This document shows, piece by piece, positions 15,691 to 24,412 of a DNA stretch of 25,249 bases. The stretch is taken from assembly GCA_002498845.1 (NCBI GenBank), contig DAJC01000023.1:16739-41987 (forward strand), in the 5' to 3' direction. Origin of the DNA: Thermoplasmatales archaeon UBA509 (GTDB lineage: Archaea; Thermoplasmatota; Thermoplasmata; Thermoplasmatales; Thermoplasmataceae). The notes beneath the pieces were generated by a model. It did not search any database. It was given only the letters and a program-made list of their open reading frames with translations, and was not told where the DNA came from. Both the position numbers and the translations under genes were made by a program. How positions within the stretch are numbered: position 1 is the stretch's first letter; each line of letters begins with the position of its first letter.

Positions 15691-15912
15691 CTATGGCACA
15701 GGCACGTAGACTCCCATGATAAGGTATATGAAAAATCCCACGAGCCCGAGCAGTATTATTCCCACACCCGTTATGAGAACGACCTTGATATATTCATCCC
15801 TGGTGGGCTTCTTTGCCATCCTGAGGATTCTGGAGTACTTTCCCTTTCCTATTCCTCCAATCTTACGCTCTATCTTATTCTGAACATCAAGGAGTTTATC
15901 ATCCACGGTCAT
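15691..15912 (-). CDS. secE: Preprotein translocase subunit SecE (Sss1/Sec61-gamma)
   Basis: Single-span subunit of the Sec translocation channel. The 73-residue protein has an amphipathic cytoplasmic helix, the conserved RMAKKPTRDEYIKV segment and one C-terminal membrane helix (about residues 44-68). ATG 15912 is preferred to the TTG two codons upstream. It is the first gene after 16S rRNA and opens the transcription/translation cluster; secE next to spt5 is a widespread archaeal arrangement. Confidence 0.95.
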   Translation of the reverse strand: MTVDDKLLDVQNKIERKIGGIGKGKYSRILRMAKKPTRDEYIKVVLITGVGIILLGLVGFFIYLIMGVYVPVP

Positions 15913-15940
15913 GATCAATCAACATTCCATTAACATAATG

Positions 15941-15950
15941 ACAAATAAAA
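15941..15950 (-). promoter_or_regulatory. Probable TATA box of the secE operon
   Basis: The minus strand reads TTTTATTTGT about 30-38 bases before the secE ATG. No Shine-Dalgarno site is present, so a short or absent leader is likely. Confidence 0.4.
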
Positions 15951-15952
15951 CC

Positions 15953-15970
15953 TTTCTCAAATATGAGAAA
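15953..15970 (-). terminator. Palindrome between 16S rRNA and secE, probable rRNA terminator
   Basis: TTTCTCA and TGAGAAA (seven-base arms, four-base loop) are followed on the minus strand by the T-rich GGTTTTATTTG. It lies about 65 bases beyond the 16S 3' end and directly before the secE TATA box, so it could also be a regulatory site for secE. Confidence 0.4.
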
Positions 15971-16015
15971 ATAAATACACAACTAAATTGACTAACTGGC
16001 TGGAGAAGATTATGC

Positions 16016-16028
16016 CTGTGACTCGCCA
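16016..16028 (-). other. 3' arm of the 16S precursor processing stem
   Basis: In the transcript this reads TGGCGAGUCACAG, starting seven bases after the mature 3' end. It pairs with the 5' arm at 17533-17545 over 13 positions, one of them a G-U pair. Confidence 0.6.
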
Positions 16029-16034
16029 CTACTT

Positions 16035-17504
<1,470 letters not shown>

Positions 17505-17532
17505 TAATCCTTTATGAAATATTATGGAAAAT

Positions 17533-17545
17533 TGGCGAGCCACAG
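17533..17545 (-). other. 5' arm of the 16S precursor processing stem
   Basis: In the transcript this reads CUGUGGCUCGCCA, about 28 bases before the mature 5' end. It is complementary to the 3' arm at 16016-16028, so the 16S sequence would be looped out between the arms for cleavage. Confidence 0.6.
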
Positions 17546-17717
17546 TTTGCACCTTTTCTCCTGTCAGAAGTGAGTTTTGCCTCACAACTCCATGTTTACC
17601 AGACCTGGAATCAAGGGTTCATACTGAACTCAAACGTTCTGTCCCCCTATCGCCTTATGTTCTGATATCTATTTGGCCAATTAGCCATTTAGTGCGTAAT
17701 CCGACTTATAGCAAAAC

Positions 17718-17736
17718 AATATATAACGTTTTCGAA
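17718..17736 (-). promoter_or_regulatory. 16S rRNA promoter (BRE plus TATA box)
   Basis: The minus strand has CGAAAA (BRE-like) followed by CGTTATATATTG. The predicted start site near 17697 would give a leader of about 190 bases before the mature 16S. Confidence 0.55.
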
Positions 17737-17892
17737 GTGGTGCAGGTTGTGTTCTGCTTTGCTTTAAATAGATCCAGGAATACAGTTGCCTTACCTTCAG
17801 TATTGACGCATCTGGTTCATTGATTCTGGCAGGATCACGATGCATCTCCGTGGTCAAAACCTTAAGTGTGAATGGATCCTTAAACTTCTGGA

Positions 17893-19068
17893 ATGCAGTC
17901 GATGCACCGTTCCATGCCATGGGCAATCTATGCCTCACGTGGAATTTACGGAATGAACTGGTTCTCAATCGCCCCGGGCCTTCCGTACATTATCAGTGGC
18001 CTTGGCATGACCACTGTTCAGGGCGGTCTTGTGGCCACATCATTCTACCTGGGAATCATTCCATTTCAGGTACTGGGTGGGGTTCTCTCATCCAGATTTG
18101 GGAATTCCATCATCTCCATTTCCGGAATGGCCATCCTTGGCATCTTTACAGTGCTGTCATCCGGGGCGCATAATTTCAGCGTTCTGTTTGCTTGGAGATT
18201 CCTGGCCGGCTCGGGGTCAGCAATGTTCTCATCGCCTGCGCTGGCATTTCTCTCCTCCCTGGATAGCCGCAGAGATCTCACCATGCGTGTGGGTCTTTAC
18301 AATGCAGCCTTCAGCATAGGATCTGCATTCGGCATAGTGTTTTTCACTTTCACCGATGCCACCCTGGGATGGAGAATGACCTTTCTCGTGGCAGGTTTGC
18401 TTGCCCTTGCATCGGTACCCATCATGGCCATAAGTGCCAGGGGCATTGCCACTTCACCCGCTCCCCAGATAAACGATGGTTACAGGATATCTCATTCTGT
18501 AAGGGGAGTGTGGCGTTTCTCCCTCTCGGCGGCCATTGCTGTTCTTGCGGAGGCCATCATAGGGCAGGTATTCATCCTGTACTCCGAAAGGCATGTGCAG
18601 CTTGGTGGATATCTTTCCGGGACCATTGTAACTGCCTTCATGCTTGTGGGATTCATTGGCGGCATCATCTGGGGAAAGTACTTCAGGCCATCTGGAACCA
18701 GAAATGCCATGTTTATCTCCACTGTATCCATTCTTTCTGCAACGTTCTTCCTGATCCCGTTCCTGAAAACATTTGCTTCCCTCCTTGCCATTATATCCCT
18801 GGATGGAGTGCTCACCGCTGCGATTCTGTCAATGACCTACTCGAGAGTGATAGAAAGTGCTGTTGATGCTGAAAGGGTAGGCCTGGCCCTTGGCCTCAAC
18901 AATTTTCTACAGAAGGTTATTGCTTTCGGATCTCCTGCTCTCTTCATTCTGATTGGTGTGACCTACGGCTACGGAATATCGTGGGTTTTCTTTGGAGCCG
19001 CCGGTATCGTTTGTCTGCTTGCATATCCGCTGGAGCGTCTGGCAACTCAGGAATCAGCACCCAGTTAG
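17893..19068 (+). CDS. Major facilitator superfamily transporter
   Basis: A 391-residue protein of hydrophobic segments separated by short loops, consistent with a 12-helix MFS carrier. The loop after helix 2 has GGVLSSRFGNS, a degenerate MFS motif A lacking the usual Asp. The larger cytoplasmic loop in the middle (RGIATSPAPQINDGYR) separates the two halves. The substrate cannot be read from sequence; sugar, organic acid or drug export are all possible. The start is uncertain: ATG at 17893, 17902 and 17914 are in frame and none has a clear ribosome binding site. The gene stands alone, divergent from the 16S rRNA gene and convergent with rpoK. Confidence 0.88.
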   Translation: MQSMHRSMPWAIYASRGIYGMNWFSIAPGLPYIISGLGMTTVQGGLVATSFYLGIIPFQVLGGVLSSRFGNSIISISGMAILGIFTVLSSGAHNFSVLFAWRFLAGSGSAMFSSPALAFLSSLDSRRDLTMRVGLYNAAFSIGSAFGIVFFTFTDATLGWRMTFLVAGLLALASVPIMAISARGIATSPAPQINDGYRISHSVRGVWRFSLSAAIAVLAEAIIGQVFILYSERHVQLGGYLSGTIVTAFMLVGFIGGIIWGKYFRPSGTRNAMFISTVSILSATFFLIPFLKTFASLLAIISLDGVLTAAILSMTYSRVIESAVDAERVGLALGLNNFLQKVIAFGSPALFILIGVTYGYGISWVFFGAAGIVCLLAYPLERLATQESAPS

Positions 19069-19142
19069 GAACGAGAAAAACAGTTATGACACCATCTGGC
19101 AGATACTGTTGCTGCAGGCGTATGGCTTTCCCGGGCAAGACC

Positions 19143-19150
19143 AAAAAAAA
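19143..19150 (-). terminator. T8 tract after rpoK
   Basis: The minus strand carries eight consecutive T residues, 24 bases past the rpoK stop codon. Archaeal RNA polymerase commonly terminates at such runs without a hairpin. Confidence 0.5.
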
Positions 19151-19173
19151 TTTGGAAATTTTGTTATGTGAGG

Positions 19174-19359
19174 TCAGTCCTGCTTCTCATTTTCTCTTTT
19201 TATTGTTATGGGGATGACATTGTTATCGAATTCCATTATTGCTATGTCCACAGGGTCCATGATGTGAGGTGGGATATCAATAATAACCGGGGCACCCATG
19301 GAAATCTGAAGGGCCCGTGCACCTATAATCCTAGCTTTTTCAAATTTGGTGAACGACAT
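19174..19359 (-). CDS. rpoK: DNA-directed RNA polymerase subunit K (Rpb6/omega homologue)
   Basis: Small core subunit that helps assemble and stabilise RNA polymerase. The signature FTKFEKARIIGARALQISMG, followed by PVIIDIP and DPVDIAIMEF, is unmistakable. It has 61 residues, close to the minimum for archaeal RpoK. ATG 19359 is chosen over a TTG three codons upstream. A TATA box at 19389-19399 predicts a short leader. It is transcribed alone, convergent with the MFS gene. Confidence 0.95.
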   Translation of the reverse strand: MSFTKFEKARIIGARALQISMGAPVIIDIPPHIMDPVDIAIMEFDNNVIPITIKRENEKQD

Positions 19360-19388
19360 AAGAACCAATAGAATCGTTAGGTAATGAA

Positions 19389-19399
19389 ACAGATTATAT
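19389..19399 (-). promoter_or_regulatory. TATA box of rpoK
   Basis: The minus strand reads GTTTAATATAATC, 30-40 bases before the rpoK ATG. The predicted start site is near 19370. Confidence 0.5.
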
Positions 19400-19487
19400 T
19401 AAACTTACATGCATCTGAAATGTTCACAGTCATGAAATATCCCGGGCCGGAACCACCGTGCCGCCGTTGATTTCCACCTGAGCAGAA

Positions 19488-21623
19488 TCAGCGGACAGTG
19501 GCTCCTGATGATACCGCCTCATATGTTGAGAAGAGCGTACCGGAAGCATTCAGCGGCAGTATTTCATTATCAAGCACAGCAACAGCCCTCCTTGTCCCGT
19601 CCACCTCTTCCATATGCAGCTTTGCCTCCTTGAGCTTATCAATGTCAATCTTTCCGGAAGTGTTGTATTCGTAGTCCCCAATCTTAACAGGCGTTCCTGG
19701 CTTGACTGCGGTGTCCATGGGGGAAAGGAGCGATACCGTCTTTCCATCATCCGCTGCAAGAAGCATACCCTGGGATTCCTCTCCCCTGATCTTTGACCAT
19801 TTGAGATTGTCAACCATAATGATCTTCCTGCCCAGGAGCTGATCCGGTGAATAATGCTGCCTGAGCCCGGCAACGACCTGCGCACTCCTGTATCCAAGGT
19901 TAACCCGTATTATGTAGAGCCTGTCTGCTGATGGATGATTCTTCACGTCAACAATCTCACCTATTTTCAGGTCCAAGAAATTGGGGTTGCCCTTGATTAT
20001 ATCCAGCTTCCTGAAAGGTGGATCAGATCTGACTGGAGTGAATTCCGAACCGGCAAGTTCTGTCAGGTTCCAGTTGATGCCGTTCTCCCTGAACTTTCTT
20101 GATCCCATGGCGGTCAGCATGCTGACGGAGGATGATGGGATGAAGGGGTATGCCATGGCAGAAAGTGCCTGGATGAGGTACAGCGAAATCTGGAGCTTAT
20201 GTGAACACCTCACGGGATCGGTCTTCTTCAGGGACCATGGGGCGGAATCGTTGAAGTAGGAATTGCTCTGGCGCACAAGTTCCAGCCAGCTTGAAAGCGC
20301 CTTCTTGATTTCCACTGCCTCCACATGATGCGAGAAGTTTGCAATGGCCTCCGCTGCCTGGGAAAGTATTGTTCTGTCTGACTCGTCCATGATTTCCATG
20401 TTGAGCCTCGGGGCTATCTGGCTGTTCACAACAAATGAGGTTATCCTGTGCACCAGATTTCCGTACTTGTCTATGAGTTCGGTATTGACCCTGTTCTGAA
20501 GATCCTCCAGGCTGAAGTCTGAATCACCTCCCTCAGGAAGGTTGAAAGCTATGTAGAATCTCAGGTAATCCCTGTCCACAAGCTTGAGTATCTCATTGAC
20601 CGTATAACCTATGCCCCTGCTCTTTGAGAACTTCATTCCCTTGAAATTCATGTACTCATTAGCCGTGACCAGGTAAGGCAGGTTGTACTTCCCCATTGCC
20701 ATGAGCATGGCAGGCCATATTATTGTGTGGAACGGTATATTGTCCTTGCCCATGAAATAATAGTTCTTCACTTCAGGGTTGAAGTAGAAATCTTTCCAGT
20801 AATCATCCTGGCCTGTTTCCCTGGAATATTTGCGGGCACCTGAGACATATCCTATGAGGGCCTCGAACCACACGTATATCCTCTTGTCCTCATATCCCTC
20901 AAGCGGAACGCGTACTCCCCACCCTATGTCACGTGTTATGGGCCTTTCCTTCAGGCCGGATTTGATGAAGTTCCTTGTGAATGCCATAACATTTGGCTTC
21001 CAGAAGGTCTTTGTGTCAAGCCATTCAAGGAGCTTTTCCTGGAATTCTTCAAGCTGGAAGAACAGATGCTTGGTTTCCCTGAACTCCGGGGCTGTTCCGT
21101 GCAGTATGCATCTTGGATCAATGAGCTCCTGCGGGTCCAGTGTGCGCCCGCAGTTGTCGCACTGATCCCCGCGAGCCTGAGTATAACCGCAGTAAGGGCA
21201 TGTCCCTTCGATGTACCTGTCCGGCATGAATCTGCCGTCTGTGGGGCAGAAGGGCGATACCATCATTCTCTCCTTGAGAAGGCCGTTCCGGTAGAAATGC
21301 ATGAAGAATTCCTTCACTGTCTCCGAATGTTCCGGATATGTGGTCCTGCTGAATATGTCAAAGTTAATGTCCAGATTCCTGAAAGTTTCCAGGTGCTCTT
21401 CGTGAAATCTTGAGGATATCACATAGGGATCCACTTTCTCCTTTTCGGCTGTTATTGTAATGGGAGTTCCGTGCTCGTCGCTTCCGGAAACAAACAGTAC
21501 CTCGTTGCCTCTCATCCTCTGGTACCTGACAAAAATGTCGGCGTTAAGGTAAGCTCCTGCAATATGTCCGGGATGCAGTGGACCGTTTGCATAGGGAAGA
21601 GCGCAGTTGACAAGTATCTTCAA
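19488..21623 (-). CDS. metG: Methionyl-tRNA synthetase with fused C-terminal tRNA-binding domain
   Basis: Class I synthetase charging initiator and elongator tRNA-Met. The HIGH motif is HPGH (residues 17-20), followed by FVSGSDEHGTP. The zinc-knuckle insert has TCPYCGYTQARGDQCDNCG, and the KMSKS loop is FSKSR (about 330). After the anticodon-binding helices comes a Trbp111/EMAP-type OB fold (about 546-650: FLDLKIGEIVDVKNHPSADR), which is a separate protein in some archaea, then a tail of about 60 residues. The total is 711 residues. The start codon is TTG at 21623: GGGAGGTG precedes it by ten bases and the conserved KILVNCALPYANG follows at once. Confidence 0.97.
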   Translation of the reverse strand: MKILVNCALPYANGPLHPGHIAGAYLNADIFVRYQRMRGNEVLFVSGSDEHGTPITITAEKEKVDPYVISSRFHEEHLETFRNLDINFDIFSRTTYPEHSETVKEFFMHFYRNGLLKERMMVSPFCPTDGRFMPDRYIEGTCPYCGYTQARGDQCDNCGRTLDPQELIDPRCILHGTAPEFRETKHLFFQLEEFQEKLLEWLDTKTFWKPNVMAFTRNFIKSGLKERPITRDIGWGVRVPLEGYEDKRIYVWFEALIGYVSGARKYSRETGQDDYWKDFYFNPEVKNYYFMGKDNIPFHTIIWPAMLMAMGKYNLPYLVTANEYMNFKGMKFSKSRGIGYTVNEILKLVDRDYLRFYIAFNLPEGGDSDFSLEDLQNRVNTELIDKYGNLVHRITSFVVNSQIAPRLNMEIMDESDRTILSQAAEAIANFSHHVEAVEIKKALSSWLELVRQSNSYFNDSAPWSLKKTDPVRCSHKLQISLYLIQALSAMAYPFIPSSSVSMLTAMGSRKFRENGINWNLTELAGSEFTPVRSDPPFRKLDIIKGNPNFLDLKIGEIVDVKNHPSADRLYIIRVNLGYRSAQVVAGLRQHYSPDQLLGRKIIMVDNLKWSKIRGEESQGMLLAADDGKTVSLLSPMDTAVKPGTPVKIGDYEYNTSGKIDIDKLKEAKLHMEEVDGTRRAVAVLDNEILPLNASGTLFSTYEAVSSGATVR

Positions 21624-21654
21624 AGCTGAAATACACCTCCCAGCCTGATTATGA

Positions 21655-21664
21655 CTTTATATAA
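21655..21664 (-). promoter_or_regulatory. TATA box of metG
   Basis: The minus strand reads TTATATAAAG about 30-40 bases before the TTG start, upstream of the GGGAGGTG ribosome binding site. metG therefore probably has its own promoter although lysS lies just upstream on the same strand. Confidence 0.55.
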
Positions 21665-21715
21665 TATTTTGATTGAAGACCGGAGTCCCACCATAATGCG
21701 CTACACCTCAGGAAA

Positions 21716-23227
21716 TCAGGAGACGGCCCTCTTCAGCCTCTCCATTACCCAGTCCCTGTCCAGGTTTGAAAGGAAATACCCCAGCCTTGGGCCGCGGGTC
21801 TTTCCTATGAGCACCCTGTAAAATATGCTGAATCCTTCCTTGGGGTCCATATTTCCTGATCTGAGTATTTCATGTATCCTGTTGTGTATTGACTCAGCAT
21901 CCCAATTTACGCTCTGGCCTGTTTGCAGGAACTCCTTTATGACCGCCTTCTCAGCCTGGCCAAGTTCAACTGGTGCATCCATGGGCAGAAGCGTGAATTT
22001 CATCTGATCCGGACCGTAGGTGTCAAGCCACGATCTTGCTATTTCCATCTCAGCCCTGAGATCACCGGAAATGCTGTCGTGGGTGTATCCCCCCCTCTTC
22101 AGGGCAGACAGGAGACCGCTGTCATCATGGTATATCTGTATGAGCGTGATCAGGTGCCTGAAGCTCACCACATCGCCGGGCTTTTCCTCCCTGACCCTGC
22201 TCAGCTCGTATATCCTCTTTGCATCATTGTCATCGGAAGCCTCAAGGCCGAAATAGATGTCCCTGTAACGTTCGTACTCATCTATGAGGTTAAGGAGGCC
22301 GAGGCCGGGATCAAAGTCTATGTGCCTTCCAGGCTGCGATCTGGCTATGAGGAATCGAAGAATCTGTGGAGGCGCAACCCGTATCATCTCGGATGCTGGA
22401 ATGGCTATTCCTGTGGAAGAATGCATGGCGCCCTTTCCCTTGAGCAGTATTCTCTCGTAAATCATGGGTTTTGGTGCGCTTATGCCGAATATTTTCTCAG
22501 CTATGGCCTTTCCCGTGTCATAGGATCCGCCGGGAGCGCCATGATCCTTTCCGAACGGCTCCACAGTGACCCCAAGTATTTTCCATTTTGCCGGCCACTC
22601 TATTCTCCAGGGAAGCTTGCCCTGGTCCTTTCGCACATCAGATTGCCCTGAATGGCCGCACCTGCAGCTGTATTCCACATATGGAAACCTGTAAGATGTT
22701 ACGGATGTTGTGTTGATCCTTCCGCAGCTTTCGCAAATGGGATTGTACGGTGACCAGTTTTCCTCAATGTCCCTTCCGGATATCTCCTCCAGAATCCTTC
22801 GGATCTGCTGGGAATCCTTCATTACCACATCAATGGCTTCAGCAAACTTTCCTTCCCGGTAGAGGTTGGAAGTCCTAATTACCTCAACCTTTACGTTGAT
22901 TGTATCAAGCGTGTCCAGGAATGGACGGAGAAAATACTCGGAATACGTTCCTTCACCCTGAGGGGCAGGAATTTTGTAAAGAGGCCATCCCACATAACTT
23001 GAATATGACCTGTCAAGGAACGGATAGACCTTCCTCAGGGGGTCCATGTCATCACAGAGATAAATGAACCTGGTTTCAAGCCCACGATCCCTGGATGCAA
23101 CGTAAATGAAGTTCCCGGTGAGGATCTCCCTCATGTTTCCAACGTGTATGGGCCCGGATGGGGATATCCCTGTTGAGACTGTCTGATGTCCAGCCAGGTC
23201 CTGGACGAACGCATCTGCCCAGTGCAT
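21716..23227 (-). CDS. lysS: Lysyl-tRNA synthetase, class I
   Basis: Charges tRNA-Lys with the class I fold, found in most archaea and few bacteria instead of the usual class II enzyme. The HIGH-like motif is HVGN in SPSGPIHVGN (residues 22-31). A zinc-binding pair of CxxC/CxC motifs (CESCG and CRCG) sits in the insert, and the KMSKS equivalent is AMHSSTG. The C-terminal part is alpha-helical and recognises the anticodon. It has 503 residues, normal. ATG 23227 lies only five bases after the GfcR-type gene, so the two form an operon. Confidence 0.97.
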   Translation of the reverse strand: MHWADAFVQDLAGHQTVSTGISPSGPIHVGNMREILTGNFIYVASRDRGLETRFIYLCDDMDPLRKVYPFLDRSYSSYVGWPLYKIPAPQGEGTYSEYFLRPFLDTLDTINVKVEVIRTSNLYREGKFAEAIDVVMKDSQQIRRILEEISGRDIEENWSPYNPICESCGRINTTSVTSYRFPYVEYSCRCGHSGQSDVRKDQGKLPWRIEWPAKWKILGVTVEPFGKDHGAPGGSYDTGKAIAEKIFGISAPKPMIYERILLKGKGAMHSSTGIAIPASEMIRVAPPQILRFLIARSQPGRHIDFDPGLGLLNLIDEYERYRDIYFGLEASDDNDAKRIYELSRVREEKPGDVVSFRHLITLIQIYHDDSGLLSALKRGGYTHDSISGDLRAEMEIARSWLDTYGPDQMKFTLLPMDAPVELGQAEKAVIKEFLQTGQSVNWDAESIHNRIHEILRSGNMDPKEGFSIFYRVLIGKTRGPRLGYFLSNLDRDWVMERLKRAVS

Positions 23228-23232
23228 ATTCC

Positions 23233-23829
23233 TTACATTCCACCAACAAGGCTGGTTCTCAGTATTGAACGTATCTTCACGTCGGCAATGTCGTCACCGT
23301 TCAGCTTTGAAGCAAGGACCACAGCCAGCACAGGTGTGCCGCCTTCATTCTTGGTGTCCATGATTGCTCTCTTCATGGTTTCCCCTGTGCTCACCACATC
23401 GTCAATAATGACAACATTCTTTCCCTTAACTGATGCATAGTTGCTGCTGAAGAATCCTTCCTTTCTGTTGGGGTGGGGCCGATACACTATGAGTTCACGG
23501 CCAAGGATGTAGGACACCATTGTTGCCAGGGGAATGCCGTTGATTGTGATTCCCAGAATGGCATCCACTTCATAATCACCATTTCCGGATTCCTCCTCTA
23601 TTATGTCGGCTATAATGCTGGCAATTGCATTGATACGTTCTCCTGTAACACCTATGGATCTCCAGCCAATCCTGACATCCTGTATCTTTGATTCCTTGAA
23701 AAATTCCTTGCTGAGCAGCCACGTGACTGTTCCCACTGAAAGGTGAAGCTCTGTTGAGATTTCCTTATCTGACATTCCCTTGTTTTTCAGGTCAAGCGCT
23801 CTCTTGTATAGCTCTTCTATGCTCTTCAT
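23233..23829 (-). CDS. gfcR: GfcR-type regulator: HTH plus orotate phosphoribosyltransferase-like domain
   Basis: A fusion of an N-terminal helix-turn-helix (residues about 18-40: [22 protein letters not shown]) with a PRPP-binding domain, whose loop [13 protein letters not shown] is at 139-151. In haloarchaea the family member GfcR activates glycolytic genes; it was long annotated as PyrE-like. The HTH makes a true orotate phosphoribosyltransferase unlikely. It has 198 residues. Its ATG has AAGGGA before it and a TATA box at 23870-23880. It is the first gene of the unit with lysS. Which genes it controls here is unknown. Confidence 0.88.
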   Translation of the reverse strand: MKSIEELYKRALDLKNKGMSDKEISTELHLSVGTVTWLLSKEFFKESKIQDVRIGWRSIGVTGERINAIASIIADIIEEESGNGDYEVDAILGITINGIPLATMVSYILGRELIVYRPHPNRKEGFFSSNYASVKGKNVVIIDDVVSTGETMKRAIMDTKNEGGTPVLAVVLASKLNGDDIADVKIRSILRTSLVGGM

Positions 23830-23869
23830 CTTAATCCCTTGAGATCCCCTTGCATGGTAAGGTAAAAGA

Positions 23870-23880
23870 TTATATTATAC
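23870..23880 (-). promoter_or_regulatory. TATA box of the gfcR-lysS operon
   Basis: The minus strand reads GTATAATATAATC across this stretch, about 40-50 bases before the ATG. The predicted start site near 23848 leaves a leader of about 20 bases. Confidence 0.5.
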
Positions 23881-23881
23881 A

Positions 23882-24325
23882 TTATCGCAGTTCCGGAATC
23901 CTGCCATCATGATCTGCTATCTCATTCCTGATGAGGACTGCCATCTGTTCCAGTTCCTCGTCTTCAACAGTCTTTCGGCCCCAGTTCAGTTCCCTGCTGC
24001 AGAATCGCGGGATTATGTGGACGTGGTAGTGGAATACTCTCTGGTTCGCACAGGCGCCATTGTTCTGCCCTATGTTCACCGCGTCCGCCCCCACAGCCCT
24101 TACAACTGCCGGTGAAATCATTCTGGTAACCCTGTGGACCTCAAGATACACCGGTTCATCTATATCCATTATGTTCACATAATGATCCTTGGGAACAACC
24201 AGTACATGTCCGGGTTCAACGGGAGCAATGTCCATAAACGCAATCACACTGTCATTTTCATAGACTATGGATGCCTTCCTGTCCCTGATAATATCACGGC
24301 AGAATACGCAATTTTCACTGTACAT
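23882..24325 (-). CDS. HIT family nucleotide hydrolase
   Basis: Histidine-triad protein, probably hydrolysing AMP-linked or dinucleoside polyphosphate substrates. The catalytic triad is His99, His101 and His103 in HYHVHIIP. An N-terminal CVFC pair (Cys6, Cys9), with a later His, suggests the zinc site of Fhit/HinT-like branches. GHVLVVPKDHY and AVNIGQNNGACANQ fit the nucleotide pocket. It has 147 residues. The ATG lacks a Shine-Dalgarno site, and a TATA-like CTATTAAT about 24-31 bases upstream suggests leaderless expression. It is divergent from the Mrp-type gene. Confidence 0.93.
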   Translation of the reverse strand: MYSENCVFCRDIIRDRKASIVYENDSVIAFMDIAPVEPGHVLVVPKDHYVNIMDIDEPVYLEVHRVTRMISPAVVRAVGADAVNIGQNNGACANQRVFHYHVHIIPRFCSRELNWGRKTVEDEELEQMAVLIRNEIADHDGRIPELR

Positions 24326-24348
24326 CCAGAGCAGAATAAAACGACAGG

Positions 24349-24356
24349 ATTAATAG
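24349..24356 (-). promoter_or_regulatory. Probable TATA box of the HIT gene
   Basis: The minus strand reads CTATTAAT, centred about 27 bases before the ATG. It faces the plus-strand promoter at 24384-24393 across about 27 bases. Confidence 0.4.
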
Positions 24357-24383
24357 AATTGTCGCACCCGTAAAGATGCTCAG

Positions 24384-24393
24384 TCTAAAATAC
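24384..24393 (+). promoter_or_regulatory. TATA box of the Mrp/NBP35-type gene
   Basis: TCTAAAATAC begins about 29 bases before the ATG at 24413. This favours that codon as a leaderless start over the ATG at 24434. Confidence 0.4.
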
Positions 24394-24412
24394 GAATCTG
24401 CAATTCAGAACT

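Larger units (their letters stand above)
17505..17892. other. Intergenic region upstream of 16S rRNA and of the MFS gene
   Basis: About 390 bases. It contains the 5' processing arm (17533-17545), the rRNA leader and a good minus-strand promoter near 17718-17736. Short open frames on both strands here have no protein character. I see no tRNA or known small RNA, and no convincing plus-strand promoter for the MFS gene. Confidence 0.6.

Noticed and set aside
17524..17823. A 99-codon plus-strand frame in the 16S leader region
   Set aside because: It lies antisense to the rRNA leader and promoter and has no promoter, ribosome binding site or recognisable protein pattern.
17681..17968. A 95-codon minus-strand frame upstream of 16S
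   Set aside because: It covers the rRNA promoter and the start of the MFS gene on the other strand; no family character.
21923..22651. A 242-codon plus-strand frame inside lysS
   Set aside because: It is antisense to a well-supported class I LysRS gene; long antisense frames are common in such codon usage.
23233..23829. Classical PyrE orotate phosphoribosyltransferase
   Set aside because: The N-terminal helix-turn-helix and chain layout fit the GfcR regulator family better than the biosynthetic enzyme.
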